Shown here piece after piece: positions 15,792 through 26,400 of a stretch of 32,306 bases of DNA; the stretch's first letter is position 1, and every line of letters starts with the position of its first letter. The notes beneath the pieces are model-generated. The model searched no databases. It had not been told where the DNA came from and saw only the letters and a list, made by a program, of their open reading frames with translations. Location of the stretch: NCBI GenBank assembly GCA_900315715.1, contig ONAH01000155.1, forward strand, positions 1 through 32,306, written 5' to 3'. The position numbers and the translations under genes were made by a program. This DNA is from an uncultured Eubacteriales bacterium. Lineage in GTDB: Bacteria > Bacillota > Clostridia > Oscillospirales > Acutalibacteraceae.

Positions 15792-16724
15792 TTAATCTCC
15801 TTTGTTTTTGTCAGACGGGAATAACTTGAAAATTTTTACAAGCCTTTTTTCCGCATCTATCTTTCCCAATCCGATAAAATTACCGTTTCTGTCACATACT
15901 CTAATTTTCTCGCCATCATTGACACTGTTCTTTATGGAAGTTCTGTCTATGTCTATCGAACCTCCGTTTAAAAACCGCACTGCCTGTTTATCACTTACAT
16001 TGATCCTGCGGTAAACATCAAACAAACTTTCGCATGAACGCAACAGCTTATCAGTATTTTCACTTTGCTCTCCCTCATGCGACAATTCTCTTATCTCATC
16101 TAAAGTGACGCTGTCTTCAAGAGAAAAACCGCACGCTTTTGTTCTTACAAGCGATGTCATAACAGCACCGCAACCAAGATCGTTTCCAATATCGTCAATT
16201 AGTGAGCGAATATATGTACCCTTTGAACACGATACCTTTATCTGACCTATATGTGTTTCATCATCATAGGTCAAAAGCTTTAACTCTGAAACATTAACCG
16301 TTCGCGGAGTTCTCTCAACCTCTATGCCCTGCCTTGCAAGATCGTACAGCCTTACTCCGTCCTTTTTCACAGCAGAATACATTGGCGGAAGCTGAGATAT
16401 TTCGCCTGTATATTTTGGAATAATATTCAATATTTCAAAGCCGCTGCACAATACAGGGTTTTCTTCAAGCAGCGTTCCCCATATATCAAGAGTATCACTG
16501 CGAACACCCAGCTTAAATTGTGCGACATACTCCTTATCGCTGTCAGGCAGTATATCCTGTGCTCTTGTGGCATTACCCAAAAGAAGCGGTAGTACACCTG
16601 TTGCCATAGGATCAAGCGTACCGGTATGCCCTATCTTACGCTGTCCGCAAAGCCTTCTCATCACCGCAACCACATCAAACGACGTAAAATTCTGAGGTTT
16701 ATTAACAACGATTATTCCGTCCAC
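15792..16724 (-). CDS. truB: tRNA pseudouridine(55) synthase TruB
   Basis: Isomerises U55 of tRNA T-loops to pseudouridine. The 310-residue product has the N-terminal MDGIIVVNKPQNFTSFDVV, the catalytic motif GHTGTLDPMATGVL with catalytic Asp38, YVAQFKLGVRSDTLD, PPMYSAVKKDGVRLYDLAR and GTYIRSLIDDIG. The C-terminal part is a short PUA-like region. Lies 12 bases after nrnA in the standard rbfA-nrnA-truB order. Confidence 0.95.
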   Translation of the reverse strand: MDGIIVVNKPQNFTSFDVVAVMRRLCGQRKIGHTGTLDPMATGVLPLLLGNATRAQDILPDSDKEYVAQFKLGVRSDTLDIWGTLLEENPVLCSGFEILNIIPKYTGEISQLPPMYSAVKKDGVRLYDLARQGIEVERTPRTVNVSELKLLTYDDETHIGQIKVSCSKGTYIRSLIDDIGNDLGCGAVMTSLVRTKACGFSLEDSVTLDEIRELSHEGEQSENTDKLLRSCESLFDVYRRINVSDKQAVRFLNGGSIDIDRTSIKNSVNDGEKIRVCDRNGNFIGLGKIDAEKRLVKIFKLFPSDKNKGD

Positions 16725-16736
16725 AATACTCCTCCG

Positions 16737-17684
16737 TCAGCGGTTAAGCTCTTCTATACTTACATTTACTATCTGCTTTATCACTTCGTCAAGCTGACCG
16801 TTTATTGAACATCCTGCCGCAGCGAAGTGTCCTCCGCCGCCAAATTTACTGCATATCCAAGCGGCGTCATGTCCGTCGTTTGTGCGAACGCTTATACGAA
16901 AGTAGTTTTCGCCCTTTTCCTTAACGGTTATACCGATGCACACTCCCTCTATCTGTCTTGGAAGTGCAGCCAGTCCGTCCATATCGGAATCTTTTGCACC
17001 ACTACGCTTCTCCATTTCAAGTGTTGTATATACAACAGCTATCTTGTTTTCCTCATAAAAACTCAGCGTATTCAAAACTTCACGTTCTATGTTAATTCTT
17101 GCAAACGATTTTGTGTCAAACATCGCTTTGTTTATTTCTGCACTTTTACAGCCAAGCTCCATTAGTTCAGCAGCTATTCGCATTGTATCAGGCGTAACGT
17201 TCGTAAACTTAAAACACCCTGTATCTGTACATACTCCTGTATATATACAGTTCGCCATTAGCGGATCTATCTGTGTTTCAAGCTGTTTAATGAGTCTGTA
17301 TATATTCTCACAGTTTGAGGCCGCCTCAGAGTTTACATAAATCATCTTTGCGCTCATAGAGTTAGATGCATGATGATCTATACAAACATCTATCTTGCTT
17401 TCAAATTCGTCTTTGAATGCTCCCAATAGCTCCGGTGACGCTATATCTACCGACACTACCGTTTCATACTCAAAGTTCTGCTCCTCCATATTCGTTGCAA
17501 GATATGAGAACTTTTCAGCAAGAGTACCGTTAATCAGCACCCTTGCCTGCTTGTTAAGCTTTCTCAATGCCCTGCACAGTGCAAAAGCGGAACCTAACGT
17601 ATCTCCGTCGGGATAGATATGTGTTAGTATCACATACTTATCCCTGCTCTCCAAAAAACAAGCTATTTCACTCAGACTGTTCAT
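16737..17684 (-). CDS. nrnA: DHH/DHHA1 family NrnA-type oligoribonuclease / pAp phosphatase
   Basis: Degrades short oligoribonucleotides (nanoRNA) and dephosphorylates 3'-phosphoadenosine 5'-phosphate in the Bacillus NrnA family. The 315-residue product shows the metal motifs HIYPDGDTLGSAFAL (DxD), SVDIA, IDHHASN (the DHH motif) and CTDTGCFKF, then a DHHA1 domain with FGGGGHFAAAGCSI. ATG 17684 has AAAGGA 8 bases upstream; an ATG six bases earlier sits directly against that site. It overlaps the end of rbfA by 17 bases, so translation is coupled. Confidence 0.93.
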   Translation of the reverse strand: MNSLSEIACFLESRDKYVILTHIYPDGDTLGSAFALCRALRKLNKQARVLINGTLAEKFSYLATNMEEQNFEYETVVSVDIASPELLGAFKDEFESKIDVCIDHHASNSMSAKMIYVNSEAASNCENIYRLIKQLETQIDPLMANCIYTGVCTDTGCFKFTNVTPDTMRIAAELMELGCKSAEINKAMFDTKSFARINIEREVLNTLSFYEENKIAVVYTTLEMEKRSGAKDSDMDGLAALPRQIEGVCIGITVKEKGENYFRISVRTNDGHDAAWICSKFGGGGHFAAAGCSINGQLDEVIKQIVNVSIEELNR

Positions 17685-18039
17685 CTTCATCTTCCTTTAT
17701 GTCAAGCTCCCCCAATATGCGGGATATATTTGCACTGTATTCAATCGAATCGGTTGCTTCAAATATCATTGAGGGAACATGGCGAAGCGAAAGCCTTGAG
17801 CCAATCTCGTGACGGATAAATCCGCTTGCAGACTTAAGTCCCTTAACTGCCTCCTTAGCCCTGTCAAGTCCCTCCATAGCACTGACATACACCTTGCAAT
17901 AGCTGAGATCGTTTGACACCTCAACACGCACAATGCTTATCATAGAACCAGCCACACGTGGATCTTTCAGTTCACGAAGAACTGCTGTAAGCTCTCGCTT
18001 TATATCCTCTGTGGTTCTTCCCATTCTGTGACTTGCCAT
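17668..18039 (-). CDS. rbfA: Ribosome-binding factor A
   Basis: Late-stage 30S maturation factor that binds near the 5' end of 16S rRNA. The 123-residue product fits the family: an N-terminal MGRTTEDIKRELTAVLRELKDPRV, ISIVRVEVSNDLSYCKVYVSA, and the C-terminal LRHVPSMIFEATDSIEYSANI with the RbfA KH-like fold. The tail is acidic. GGAGAA precedes the ATG. Confidence 0.95.
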   Translation of the reverse strand: MASHRMGRTTEDIKRELTAVLRELKDPRVAGSMISIVRVEVSNDLSYCKVYVSAMEGLDRAKEAVKGLKSASGFIRHEIGSRLSLRHVPSMIFEATDSIEYSANISRILGELDIKEDEDEQSE

Positions 18040-18069
18040 ATTATTCTCCTTTTATATCATAAATCGTAT

Positions 18070-18115
18070 TGTTAAGAAAATGAGATTGCAAATATTATAT
18101 ATCTGCAATTCTCAT
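18070..18115 (-). terminator. Hairpin with partial U-tract between infB and rbfA
   Basis: Minus-strand ATGAGAATTGCA (18104-18115) pairs with TGCAATCTCAT (18080-18090) with one bulged A, then TTTTCTTAAC. It resembles a weak intrinsic terminator. Since no promoter fits in the 40 bases before rbfA, it probably lowers rather than blocks expression of rbfA and the genes after it. Confidence 0.5.
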
Positions 18116-18126
18116 CTTTCACTCAA

Positions 18127-20847
18127 TTAATCTCTGTATTCCTCTATTATAAACGATTCAAGAATATCTCCCTCTTTAAGGTCTGCAAACTTTTCAAGTC
18201 CTATTCCGCACTCAAAACCTGCTGTTACCTCTTTTACAGAGTCCTTGAATCTCTGCAGTGAGCTCATTGTATCCTCAAAGATAACTATTCCGTCACGCAC
18301 TACTCTCACCTGGGAGTTTCTTGCAACCTTACCGCTAAGCACATATGATCCTGCGATAAAACCTACATTCTTTATCTTGATAACGTTTCTGCACTCTGCT
18401 CTGCCAAGTACTACCTCTCTTGTCTTTGGAGCAAGCATTCCCTTCATAGCGCTTTCTATCTCTTCAATGCAGTCATAGATAATTCTGTAACATCTGAGAT
18501 CAACACCGTCACGCTTTGCATTCTCCTCTGCAACAGGATCCGGTCTAACATTAAAGCCTACAATTATCGCACTTGAAGCTGATGCAAGCATTACGTCAGA
18601 CTCACGAATTGCACCTACCGCACCGTGGATCACGTTTATTCTTACTTCATCGTTTGACAGCTTTTCAAGCGACTGCTTTACTGCTTCAACCGATCCCTGT
18701 ACGTCGGCTTTTACAATTATCTTGAGCTCCTTTACATCGCCCATCTGCATCTGTTCAAAGAGGTTGTCAAGAGTAACCATTGACGGCTTCTGTGCATTAA
18801 ACAGCTCTTCCTTAGCCTGAGATTTTCTCTGTTCAACAAGTTCTCTTGCAAGACGCTCATCGGATACTGCGTTGAATGTATCTCCGCCTGACGGTACATC
18901 GTCAAGACCTGTTATCTCAACAGGATATGACGGACCTGCTTCTTTAACTCTCTCACCCTTGTAGTTTGTCATTGCTCTTACTCTGCCGACTGCGGTTCCT
19001 GCAACTACTATATCGCCAATTCTGAGTGTACCGTTCTGTACAAGCATTGTGGCAACAGGGCCTTTACCCTTATCAAGTCTTGCTTCAATTACGGTACCCT
19101 TTGCTGCTCTGTCGGGGTTAGCTTTCAGCTCTTTCATCTCTGCAACTAGAAGAACCATTTCAAGCAGTTCGTCTATGTTTTGCTTCTTCTTTGCAGATAC
19201 CGGAATACACGGTGTATCTCCGCCCCATTCTTCCGGTACAATATTGTACTCAGTAAGCTGCTGCTTTACCATATCAACGTTAGCGCCTTCTTTGTCTATT
19301 TTGTTGATAGCTACAATTATCGATACGCCTGCTGCCTTTGCATGGTTTATAGCTTCAATTGTCTGCGGCATAATACCGTCATCTGCTGCTACTACAAGAA
19401 TAGCTATATCTGTTACCTGTGCACCTCTTGCTCTCATTGTTGTGAAAGCCTCATGACCAGGTGTATCAAGGAATGTTATCTCCTTGCCGTCTATCTGTGC
19501 TCTGTATGCACCTATATGCTGTGTAATGCCGCCTGCCTCAGTTGCCGTAACATTCTCCTGTCTGATTACATCAAGCAGCGATGTTTTACCGTGGTCAACG
19601 TGGCCCATAACAACTACTACCGGCGCTCTCTCAACAAGGTTTTCATCGCTGTCTTCGCTGTCATCGATAATCCTCTCTTCGATTGTTACTACTACCTCTT
19701 TTTCAACCTTTGCATGGAACTCCATTGCTACAAGTGCTGCTGTATCAAAATCTATTACATCATTCATTGACGCAACTACACCCATAAGGAATAGTTTCTT
19801 TACTAGCTCTGTTGCAGTAACCTTTAATCTGAGTGCAAGCTCCGATACAGTAATCTCATCCGGAATTGTTACAGTGATAGGCTTCTTCTTTCTTTCCGCT
19901 TCTATTCTCTTAAGACGCTCCTGCTCTGTTTCCTTGCGGGAATTCTTCGGCTTGCCCTTACGCTGTGACTTCTGGTTTATCTTCTGCTTGCTTACGATAT
20001 TATCGCTCTTTATCTTCTCACTTGCAAGATTATCGTATTTCTCATTATATCTCTCAATATCTACAACTGCCGCTCTTGTATCTATTACTCTTGAACCTCT
20101 TCTGCTGCCGCTGTCATCTGAAATATATACTGCATCGTTATTATCATTCTGTGATGATACGGGCACATTCTGCTGCGGCTTGCGGTCAACGGTGTTCTTT
20201 TTCTCTTGCTTTGGCTCAGGCTTTCTGCGATTGTCAGGCTTTTTCTGATTGCCGTTCTGAGGTTTATCCTGCTTATCCTGCTTCGGAGCTGCTTTCTTTA
20301 CCTCTTTACTCTCTTTGTTGTCTTTGATATCCTTGTTATCTCTGCTGTCTTTGGTATCTCTGTTGTCCTTGTTATCCTTGATATCCTTATTATCCTTGCC
20401 CTTGCTGTCTTTATTATTCTCCTTAAAGTTTCTGTTATTCCTATTGTCCTTATTATCCTTAACGTCCTTTTTATCCTTCTTTGTGTCTTTAAACTCTTTG
20501 ACGTCCTTTACCTCATTATCTTTTTTAGCATCCTTACCGCCCTGTTGTACATTAGTTACAGGGGCAGCTGTCGGCTCCTGCGTTGTTGCGGTATCCTCTG
20601 CAACTTCATCGGCTGTCTGCTCTTCGTTTGTATTTGCAGCAGAGGCAAGATAAGCGTCTATGCTTTTCACTTCAAACTTTTTCGTGTAATGCTCAAGTAT
20701 TATATTTAGCTCCTCCTCTGTCAAGGCTGACTGTGCGCTTTTCTTCTTTGCATCGGGAGCAGCATATTCCTGGAGAACATTTACTATCTCTTTTCCTGTT
20801 ACTCCAAGATCCTTTGCTATATCATTAACCTTGTATCTTATCATCAT
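18127..20847 (-). CDS. infB: Translation initiation factor IF-2
   Basis: GTPase that brings fMet-tRNA to the 30S subunit. The 906-residue product has an IF2N domain (1-50), a long linker, a second IF2N domain (about 322-380), the G domain with [18 protein letters not shown] near 414, [12 protein letters not shown] and SAKKKQ, and the C-terminal beta-barrel and C1/C2 domains. The linker at about 105-190 is unusually low in complexity: tandem units of K-D-N-K-D, R-D-N-K-D and D-I-K-D-N. AAAAGGAGG lies 9 bases before ATG 20847; a second ATG at 20844 is next to it. Starts one base after ylxQ stops. Confidence 0.97.
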   Translation of the reverse strand: MMIRYKVNDIAKDLGVTGKEIVNVLQEYAAPDAKKKSAQSALTEEELNIILEHYTKKFEVKSIDAYLASAANTNEEQTADEVAEDTATTQEPTAAPVTNVQQGGKDAKKDNEVKDVKEFKDTKKDKKDVKDNKDNRNNRNFKENNKDSKGKDNKDIKDNKDNRDTKDSRDNKDIKDNKESKEVKKAAPKQDKQDKPQNGNQKKPDNRRKPEPKQEKKNTVDRKPQQNVPVSSQNDNNDAVYISDDSGSRRGSRVIDTRAAVVDIERYNEKYDNLASEKIKSDNIVSKQKINQKSQRKGKPKNSRKETEQERLKRIEAERKKKPITVTIPDEITVSELALRLKVTATELVKKLFLMGVVASMNDVIDFDTAALVAMEFHAKVEKEVVVTIEERIIDDSEDSDENLVERAPVVVVMGHVDHGKTSLLDVIRQENVTATEAGGITQHIGAYRAQIDGKEITFLDTPGHEAFTTMRARGAQVTDIAILVVAADDGIMPQTIEAINHAKAAGVSIIVAINKIDKEGANVDMVKQQLTEYNIVPEEWGGDTPCIPVSAKKKQNIDELLEMVLLVAEMKELKANPDRAAKGTVIEARLDKGKGPVATMLVQNGTLRIGDIVVAGTAVGRVRAMTNYKGERVKEAGPSYPVEITGLDDVPSGGDTFNAVSDERLARELVEQRKSQAKEELFNAQKPSMVTLDNLFEQMQMGDVKELKIIVKADVQGSVEAVKQSLEKLSNDEVRINVIHGAVGAIRESDVMLASASSAIIVGFNVRPDPVAEENAKRDGVDLRCYRIIYDCIEEIESAMKGMLAPKTREVVLGRAECRNVIKIKNVGFIAGSYVLSGKVARNSQVRVVRDGIVIFEDTMSSLQRFKDSVKEVTAGFECGIGLEKFADLKEGDILESFIIEEYRD

Positions 20848-20848
20848 A

Positions 20849-21166
20849 TTAACATTCCTCCTTTTCGTCGGTAAGCTTCTTTTTCAGACTGTTTGCAAAA
20901 TTCAGGTCGTCTATCGAAACAACTGCAGCTAATTTTCCAACTGCAAAACTAAGCTCATCTTTTTTGCAGTCCGATACTAATGTATGCACATTATATCTGT
21001 CTGAATTCTTAAGTATGGTATTCTTCGTATTTTCGGAAATATCTTTTGCCATGATTACCAGTTTCGCTTTCCCCTCAGACATCGAAGTAACAACCGGATC
21101 ACAACCTATTGTGAGTTTTCCTGCTCTTCTTATCAGACCAAGAAATCCCATTACATTATCATTCAT
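20849..21166 (-). CDS. YlxQ-like L7Ae/L30e family RNA-binding protein
   Basis: The 105-residue product fits the small L7Ae-type proteins found between ylxR and infB. Key parts are [38 protein letters not shown] and the C-terminal [14 protein letters not shown]. These bind kink-turn RNA in other members; the target of YlxQ is not established. It overlaps the end of ylxR by 8 bases and ends one base before infB. Confidence 0.9.
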   Translation of the reverse strand: MNDNVMGFLGLIRRAGKLTIGCDPVVTSMSEGKAKLVIMAKDISENTKNTILKNSDRYNVHTLVSDCKKDELSFAVGKLAAVVSIDDLNFANSLKKKLTDEKEEC

Positions 21167-21461
21167 ACTCCGCTAATTCCTCCTCCATACCTTCAAATAC
21201 TTCTGCGGGAATACTGCACGAAAAAGCCTTTTGAAAGCGTCCTGCTTTCTTTGCTGCGGCAAGGCATTTCAGACTTCTGCAAAGATACGCTCCCCTGCCC
21301 GCTTTTTTTCCGGTAAGATCAAGCGACACCTCGCCTTTCTGTATTACATTTCCCTCTTCGTCCTTTACATCGGGAGCCTTTACCACTCTGATTAGCTCTC
21401 TCTTCGGCTTCATTTCACCGCAGCCGCTGCATTTTCTCAGCGGTATTTTCTTTTTTACCAC
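21159..21461 (-). CDS. YlxR / RnpM family RNA-binding protein
   Basis: About 100 residues, with the YlxR core KKIPLRKCSGCGEMKPKREL and IRVVKAP, then DLTGKKAGRGAYLC and CLAAAKKAGRFQKAF. In B. subtilis YlxR (RnpM) binds RNase P RNA and modulates its activity. The Cys pair C-S-G-C and a later Cys are as in many clostridial members. Start is uncertain: GTG 21461 lies 6 bases after GGCGGA and matches the usual MxKKKIPLRKC start; GTG 21479 is an in-frame alternative with a poorer site. Confidence 0.88.
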   Translation of the reverse strand: MVKKKIPLRKCSGCGEMKPKRELIRVVKAPDVKDEEGNVIQKGEVSLDLTGKKAGRGAYLCRSLKCLAAAKKAGRFQKAFSCSIPAEVFEGMEEELAEYE

Positions 21462-21492
21462 AGTCACTCCGCCTTTCACCTGCTATATCAAA

Positions 21493-22710
21493 TTACTCGT
21501 TATTATCTTGTGTCTCTGACATGCCGTCGTCGCCCAGATCAATCATTTCCTCTGCGCTGTCTTCGGCAGCAATCATGTTCTCCTCTTCACTATCTGTTGT
21601 TTTATAAACACCGCTCTCGGGACGAATGTCTATCTTCCATTCGGTTAGTCTTGCTGCAAGTCTTGCATTCTGACCTTTATTACCAATTGCAAGAGACAGC
21701 TGATCATCAGGTACTGTTACCTCACACTTTTTAACCTTATTTTCCGGATCGTCCTCTATTACCTTAACGCTTATTACAGATGCCGGTGAAAGTGCATTTG
21801 CAATAAACTCCTCCGGCTTATCCTTATATTCGATTATATCTATCTTTTCTCCGCCAAGTTCCTCAACTATCTTCTCTACACGGGTACCTCTTGCACCTAT
21901 ACATGCGCCTACCGGATCTACATCTGCTTTCTTTCTGAGAACGGCAATTTTTGTTCTTGAACCCGGTTCTCTTGCAACAGCCTTTATCTCAACTATACCG
22001 TCCTTTATCTCAGGAACTTCAAGCTCAAACAATCTCTCTATAAACTCATTACAGGTTCTACTGATAATAGCCTTAGGGCCTTTATTTTTACCTTTCTTTC
22101 CGGGAGTAGGTTCCGTATCACTGAGAATATCTGCGATATAAACCTTTACTACATCTCCCTCTTTGAGATCCTTTAATCCTGCCTGTTCAGCTTTAGTAAG
22201 TGTTGCTATTGATTTATCTATCTTGATCGAAGCATTACCCGTCTCAGGATCAATATTTACAACATAAGCAGATACTATCTCCTTCTGCTTCTTTGTAAAT
22301 TCCTCAATTGTTAGCTCTCTCTCTTTATCTCTAATACCCTGTCTAATAACACTTCTTGCGTTCTGAATAGAAATTCTTCCCAGTTTCTTCGGATCAACAA
22401 GTATCTTCACCTTGCTTCCGATTTCCGCATTTATATCAATATCTCTTGCGTCCTGTTCGGAAATCTCTTTATTGGGATCCGTAACATAATCTACTACTGT
22501 CTTTCTTACATACACATTAAAGATCTCTTTTTCCTCATCTACATAGAATACAACATCTTCATTCTCAAGACTGCTCTTACAAGCTTTTTCGATAGACTTC
22601 TTTATATTCTCTATTATTGATGTAATCGGCACGCCTCTTGTTTTTTCAAGCTCTTTCATAGCTTCAAACATATTGAATTCATTCTCTGTGCCAGCGCTTT
22701 TCTTTTTCAT
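21493..22710 (-). CDS. nusA: Transcription termination/antitermination factor NusA
   Basis: Binds RNA polymerase and modulates pausing, termination and antitermination. The 405-residue product has the N-terminal RNAP-binding domain (about 12-135), an S1 domain, KH1 (VGACIGARGTRVEKIVEELG) and KH2 (LSLAIGNKGQNARLAARL). An acidic C-terminal tail follows, without the repeats of the E. coli protein, as usual in Firmicutes. An AAAGGG site lies 9 bases before the ATG. Confidence 0.96.
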   Translation of the reverse strand: MKKKSAGTENEFNMFEAMKELEKTRGVPITSIIENIKKSIEKACKSSLENEDVVFYVDEEKEIFNVYVRKTVVDYVTDPNKEISEQDARDIDINAEIGSKVKILVDPKKLGRISIQNARSVIRQGIRDKERELTIEEFTKKQKEIVSAYVVNIDPETGNASIKIDKSIATLTKAEQAGLKDLKEGDVVKVYIADILSDTEPTPGKKGKNKGPKAIISRTCNEFIERLFELEVPEIKDGIVEIKAVAREPGSRTKIAVLRKKADVDPVGACIGARGTRVEKIVEELGGEKIDIIEYKDKPEEFIANALSPASVISVKVIEDDPENKVKKCEVTVPDDQLSLAIGNKGQNARLAARLTEWKIDIRPESGVYKTTDSEEENMIAAEDSAEEMIDLGDDGMSETQDNNE

Positions 22711-22742
22711 GTTTATCTACCCTTTCTACGTTTATAATCCCA

Positions 22743-23222
22743 CTATTCAAAATCGTCCAATTTAATATAAACTGCGTCCTTTTTATTAAAGGTAACCTCA
22801 TTTTCTCCGCTGTGATCTTCGACCGTAACCTGCGAATTCTCATAAGCTTTGAGAACTCCGTTAAACTCCTTGCCTATTCCGTCTATCGGACGTATCATTT
22901 TTACCATTATATCAGCTCCGATATACTCAAGGAAATGCTCATCTCTGATTAATTCTCTTTCAATTCCGGGTGAGCAAACCTCAAGGCAATACTCTCCGTC
23001 TATCGGATCAAGTTCATCGAGCGGTGTATCGATTGCACGACTGACATTCTCACAGTCTTCGATAGTAACGCCCTCGTCACGGTCTATATATATTCTCAGA
23101 TACCATGACGCACCTTCTTTTACATATCGGACGTCCCAAAGCTTCAGACCAAACGAATTTACTATCGGCTCAGCTAACGTCCATACGCTCTGTACGGTAT
23201 TTCCGCCCTTTTTCTTAGCCAT
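22743..23222 (-). CDS. rimP: Ribosome maturation factor RimP
   Basis: 30S assembly factor, first gene of the operon. The 159-residue product has the N-terminal alpha/beta domain (LWDVRYVKEGASWYLRIYID, then GVTIEDCENVSRAIDTPLDE), CLEVCSPGIERELIRD and the C-terminal SH3-like domain. ATG 23222 has CGGAG 7 bases upstream; the frame is open to 23246 but that part falls in the leader. Confidence 0.93.
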   Translation of the reverse strand: MAKKKGGNTVQSVWTLAEPIVNSFGLKLWDVRYVKEGASWYLRIYIDRDEGVTIEDCENVSRAIDTPLDELDPIDGEYCLEVCSPGIERELIRDEHFLEYIGADIMVKMIRPIDGIGKEFNGVLKAYENSQVTVEDHSGENEVTFNKKDAVYIKLDDFE

Positions 23223-23245
23223 TTTATCACTCCGTATCAAATACA

Positions 23246-23276
23246 AAGGAGCGGACCCACATGCTGTCCACTCCTT
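23246..23276 (-). promoter_or_regulatory. Leader hairpin of the rimP-nusA-infB operon
   Basis: Minus-strand AAGGAGTGGAC (23266-23276) pairs with GTCCGCTCCTT (23246-23256), 11 bp with one G-U, 9-base loop. It sits between the promoter (23298-23326) and rimP, 12 bases before the CGGAG binding site (23230-23234). A broken U-tract follows (TTTGTATTTG). It may be a weak attenuator responsive to NusA, or the CUCC of its 3' arm could instead pair with the rimP binding site. Confidence 0.55.
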
Positions 23277-23297
23277 ACTTTAAAATCTTACTATATT

Positions 23298-23326
23298 ATT
23301 TTATCACATTTACGTTTCAATTTCAA
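23298..23326 (-). promoter_or_regulatory. Promoter of the rimP-nusA-infB operon
   Basis: Minus-strand TTGAAA (23321-23326), 17-base spacer, TAAAAT (23298-23303). It gives a leader of about 70 bases containing the hairpin at 23246-23276. Confidence 0.65.
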
Positions 23327-23345
23327 GTCTTTTTTTTATATTCTT

Positions 23346-23398
23346 AAAAAAGGCTCATATCATCAGCAGTTGGCGATATGCTTTTGCACACCGCCAAC
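23346..23398 (-). terminator. Weak or bistable terminator after the dockerin pullulanase gene
   Basis: Two overlapping hairpins exist on the minus strand: GTTGGCG/CGCCAAC (23392-23398 with 23369-23375), and CATATC/GATATG (23375-23380 with 23356-23361) followed by AGCC and six T (23346-23351). Both use base 23375, so they compete. Only the second is placed to terminate. Confidence 0.45.
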
Positions 23399-23450
23399 CG
23401 TTTTCTGTCAATTATTAATCACGTCAAATATCAATTAGATTTAGCGAACC

Positions 23451-26400
23451 TTACGGTTTCTCACTCGTTACATTAACTTTAGTTGCAGAGCCGTCAGCAA
23501 CTATCCAAAGATCTCCTGAAGCATGCTCCATATCATCTGTCTGATTGCCCTTACCGTCATTGAGTATCCAGTTGAAATCATTATAGTTTTCAAATTCAAA
23601 TGTGTACCAACCTTCATCGTCAGCATCGGTAAGCTTTATTCCCGGCCATGCTTTCTCATCAGGAAGCTTAGCTGATGTCGGATCCCAAATGTATAAATAA
23701 GGAGTAAACTTTGCATTCTCAACCTTAACATGAATTGTGGATTTTACAAGATCTGTGCTTCTCTTTGGCTTATCTGGTGTTGCAACAGTACCGCCCTCTG
23801 CAGGCTTATCGTCGTCACCAAACGGATTTTCTTTATATACCTTAATACTCTGAGGTGAGCTGTCTGCTACAAGCCACAGATCGCCGGAACCTACCATATC
23901 AGGTGTCTGTCCGTTGTCGCCATTTACTATCCAGTTAAATGTGTTATAGTTGTTGAATGTGAAATTGTACCAACCGTTAGCGTCTTTTACGCCCTTTGTT
24001 CCCGGCCAGCCCTTTGCCTCAGGGAGCTGCTGTCCGCTTGTGAGATCAACGTCCCAAATATAGAAGTTCGGGTGGAAGTCCTCACCTGTTATCTTGAGGT
24101 GAATTGTGGACTGAACATATTCTGTTGTTCTCTCAGGCTTATTGTAAATATAGGTGTAAACTACTTCTGTATCGCCGTTATAAGTACCCTCTGCATTTGC
24201 AGGATAGTTATCCTTATCAAGCTCATACCAGTCAAAGTTCTTGAACGATGTTGTATATGTATCACCGTTTCTTGCACGTGTTGTTGTCGGATCTGCAAGA
24301 GCTTTGCCGTCCTGATTAACATGCTTAACCGTTACAGTGCCGATACCGCCCGGGAATGGTACATAATAGTAGTAAACATTAGTTGTACCTTCTGTCATCT
24401 TGCCAGTAGTATTATTTGAAGTTGATTCAACATCATACTCAACAGCAAGGTTTGTTGCAGGACTTGTTACATATGCCTGACCCGGCTTACCCTTAATTGT
24501 TGTAGTATAGAATGTTTTGCCTGTTGATTTGTCAACGTGCATTACTCTAACATATGCCTTTGCCTCATCTGTTACAGTAACTGCATCGAAACTATCCTTC
24601 GGAACAAGGATAAGAGCAGAACTCTTCTTAACGATAGCCTTATCGGTTACTCTGTCAATATCAACAACGCCTGCTGTCTGATCGTTTACAACAACAACAT
24701 ATGAACCTATCTTTGCATTATTGATAGTGCATCTCTGAATATGCATAGCATCCTTTGCAGAAACCTTACCGTCTCCAAGAACGTTTGCAACCTTAAGCTG
24801 CTCATCATCTAGCTTTTGTAAATTAATCGTATATCTTAGAATAAGAAGTGCATCCTTAGCGGTAACCTTTCCGTCTCCGTTAACATCGCCTAAAAGTCTT
24901 TCCTCTTTTTCGCCAGGAAGAGTTACTTCAACATCTTCGGTTGTGCCGTTGAAATAAACAAGAACATTGTCCCACTGGTTCTCTGCGTCTGCAAGGTTCT
25001 TAAGTGAGTATCCGATAACACCTGTAGGAACTTCCAATTTCTCCATAGCGTCGCCGGAAGTATGAGTACCGTCGGAGAATGCGTTAAATTTATTTCTAAG
25101 CTCAATGCAGCCCTTGTAATATGCCACTACATCAGCAAAATCTGCGGCTCTTGACCAATCCAGCATATTAATGTCAGGAGATGACTTATAGCTGTTGTGA
25201 TCGCCGTACTTGGTTCTTGCAAATTCCTCACCTGCAAGTATAAACGGCATGCCCTGAGATGTCATAACAATAGCGCTTGCAAGCTTGTTGTTTGATACAA
25301 ATACCTCATCTCTCACACCGTACATCTTTGTATCAGTACCGTATGTAGATGCAACAAGTCTGTCATAAAGTGTCTGGTTATCATGACAGCAGGAATACAT
25401 TACGTTCTGTCCGGGAACCTGAGTTTTCCATGTTGATGAACCGTCATAATGTCCTTTTATGCTGTCATAAAGCTTATTTGCAAATGAACCTACGCCGGAA
25501 ACATATCCCGGAGAAGTAAGATCATCAAATGCCTTACCTTTTAATGAGTCACGGGCATCGTCATTGAAGAAACCTATTCTCTCGCTTACTCTCATAGACT
25601 TACTCTGCTCGCAAAGCTGCGTTCTGTTGCCTGCCCAGTTTTTCTTGTCAACGGTTGTTCCGAGAACCCAGCCCTCACCGTATGTAATAATTCTTGTATC
25701 AATCTTATCAAGCTCATCGCGGATAGCGTTCATTGTATCGCAATCGTGAAGTCCCATAAGGTCAAATCTAAATCCATCTATATGGTACTCGTTAGTCCAG
25801 TATACTACCGAATCAACCATAAAGTTCTTAAACATCTCACGCTCGGAAGCCGTATCGTTGCCGCAGCCAGATCCGTTCGACCAACCACCTGATGATGTCT
25901 GTCTGTAATAGTAATCAGGTACTGTAAGGTTGAACCAAGAATCTGTCGAAGCATAAGTATGGTTATAAACTACGTCCATAATAACACCTATACCGTTATC
26001 GTGGAGTGCCTTTATCATCTGCTTCATCTCGGTAATTCTTACATTTCCGTCATATGGGTTTGAAGAATACGATCCCTCAGGAACGTTATAGTTTTTCGGA
26101 TCATAACCCCAGTTAAACTGTGTATCGTCGCCTGTTTCATCAACAGAACCAAAGTCGTACATCGGGTTAATCTGAACATAAGATATGCCAAGATCCTTAA
26201 GGTAATTCATACAGGTCTTTATATCGCCTGCATTCTTAAGTGTTGTTTCCAACTCGGTGAAAGCAAGATACTTACCTCTGTTTGCTTCACTTACACCCGA
26301 CTCAGGATCATATGAAAAGTCCTTGATATGAACTTCCCATACGGTAGCGTCTGTTACCTCATTTGTCATTACATGCGTGTCGTTCTCCCAGCCCTGTGGA

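Noticed and set aside
20206..20709. Plus-strand hydrophobic frames opposite the IF-2 linker
   Set aside because: They come from the complement of the Lys/Asp low-complexity tract; infB is unmistakable on the other strand.
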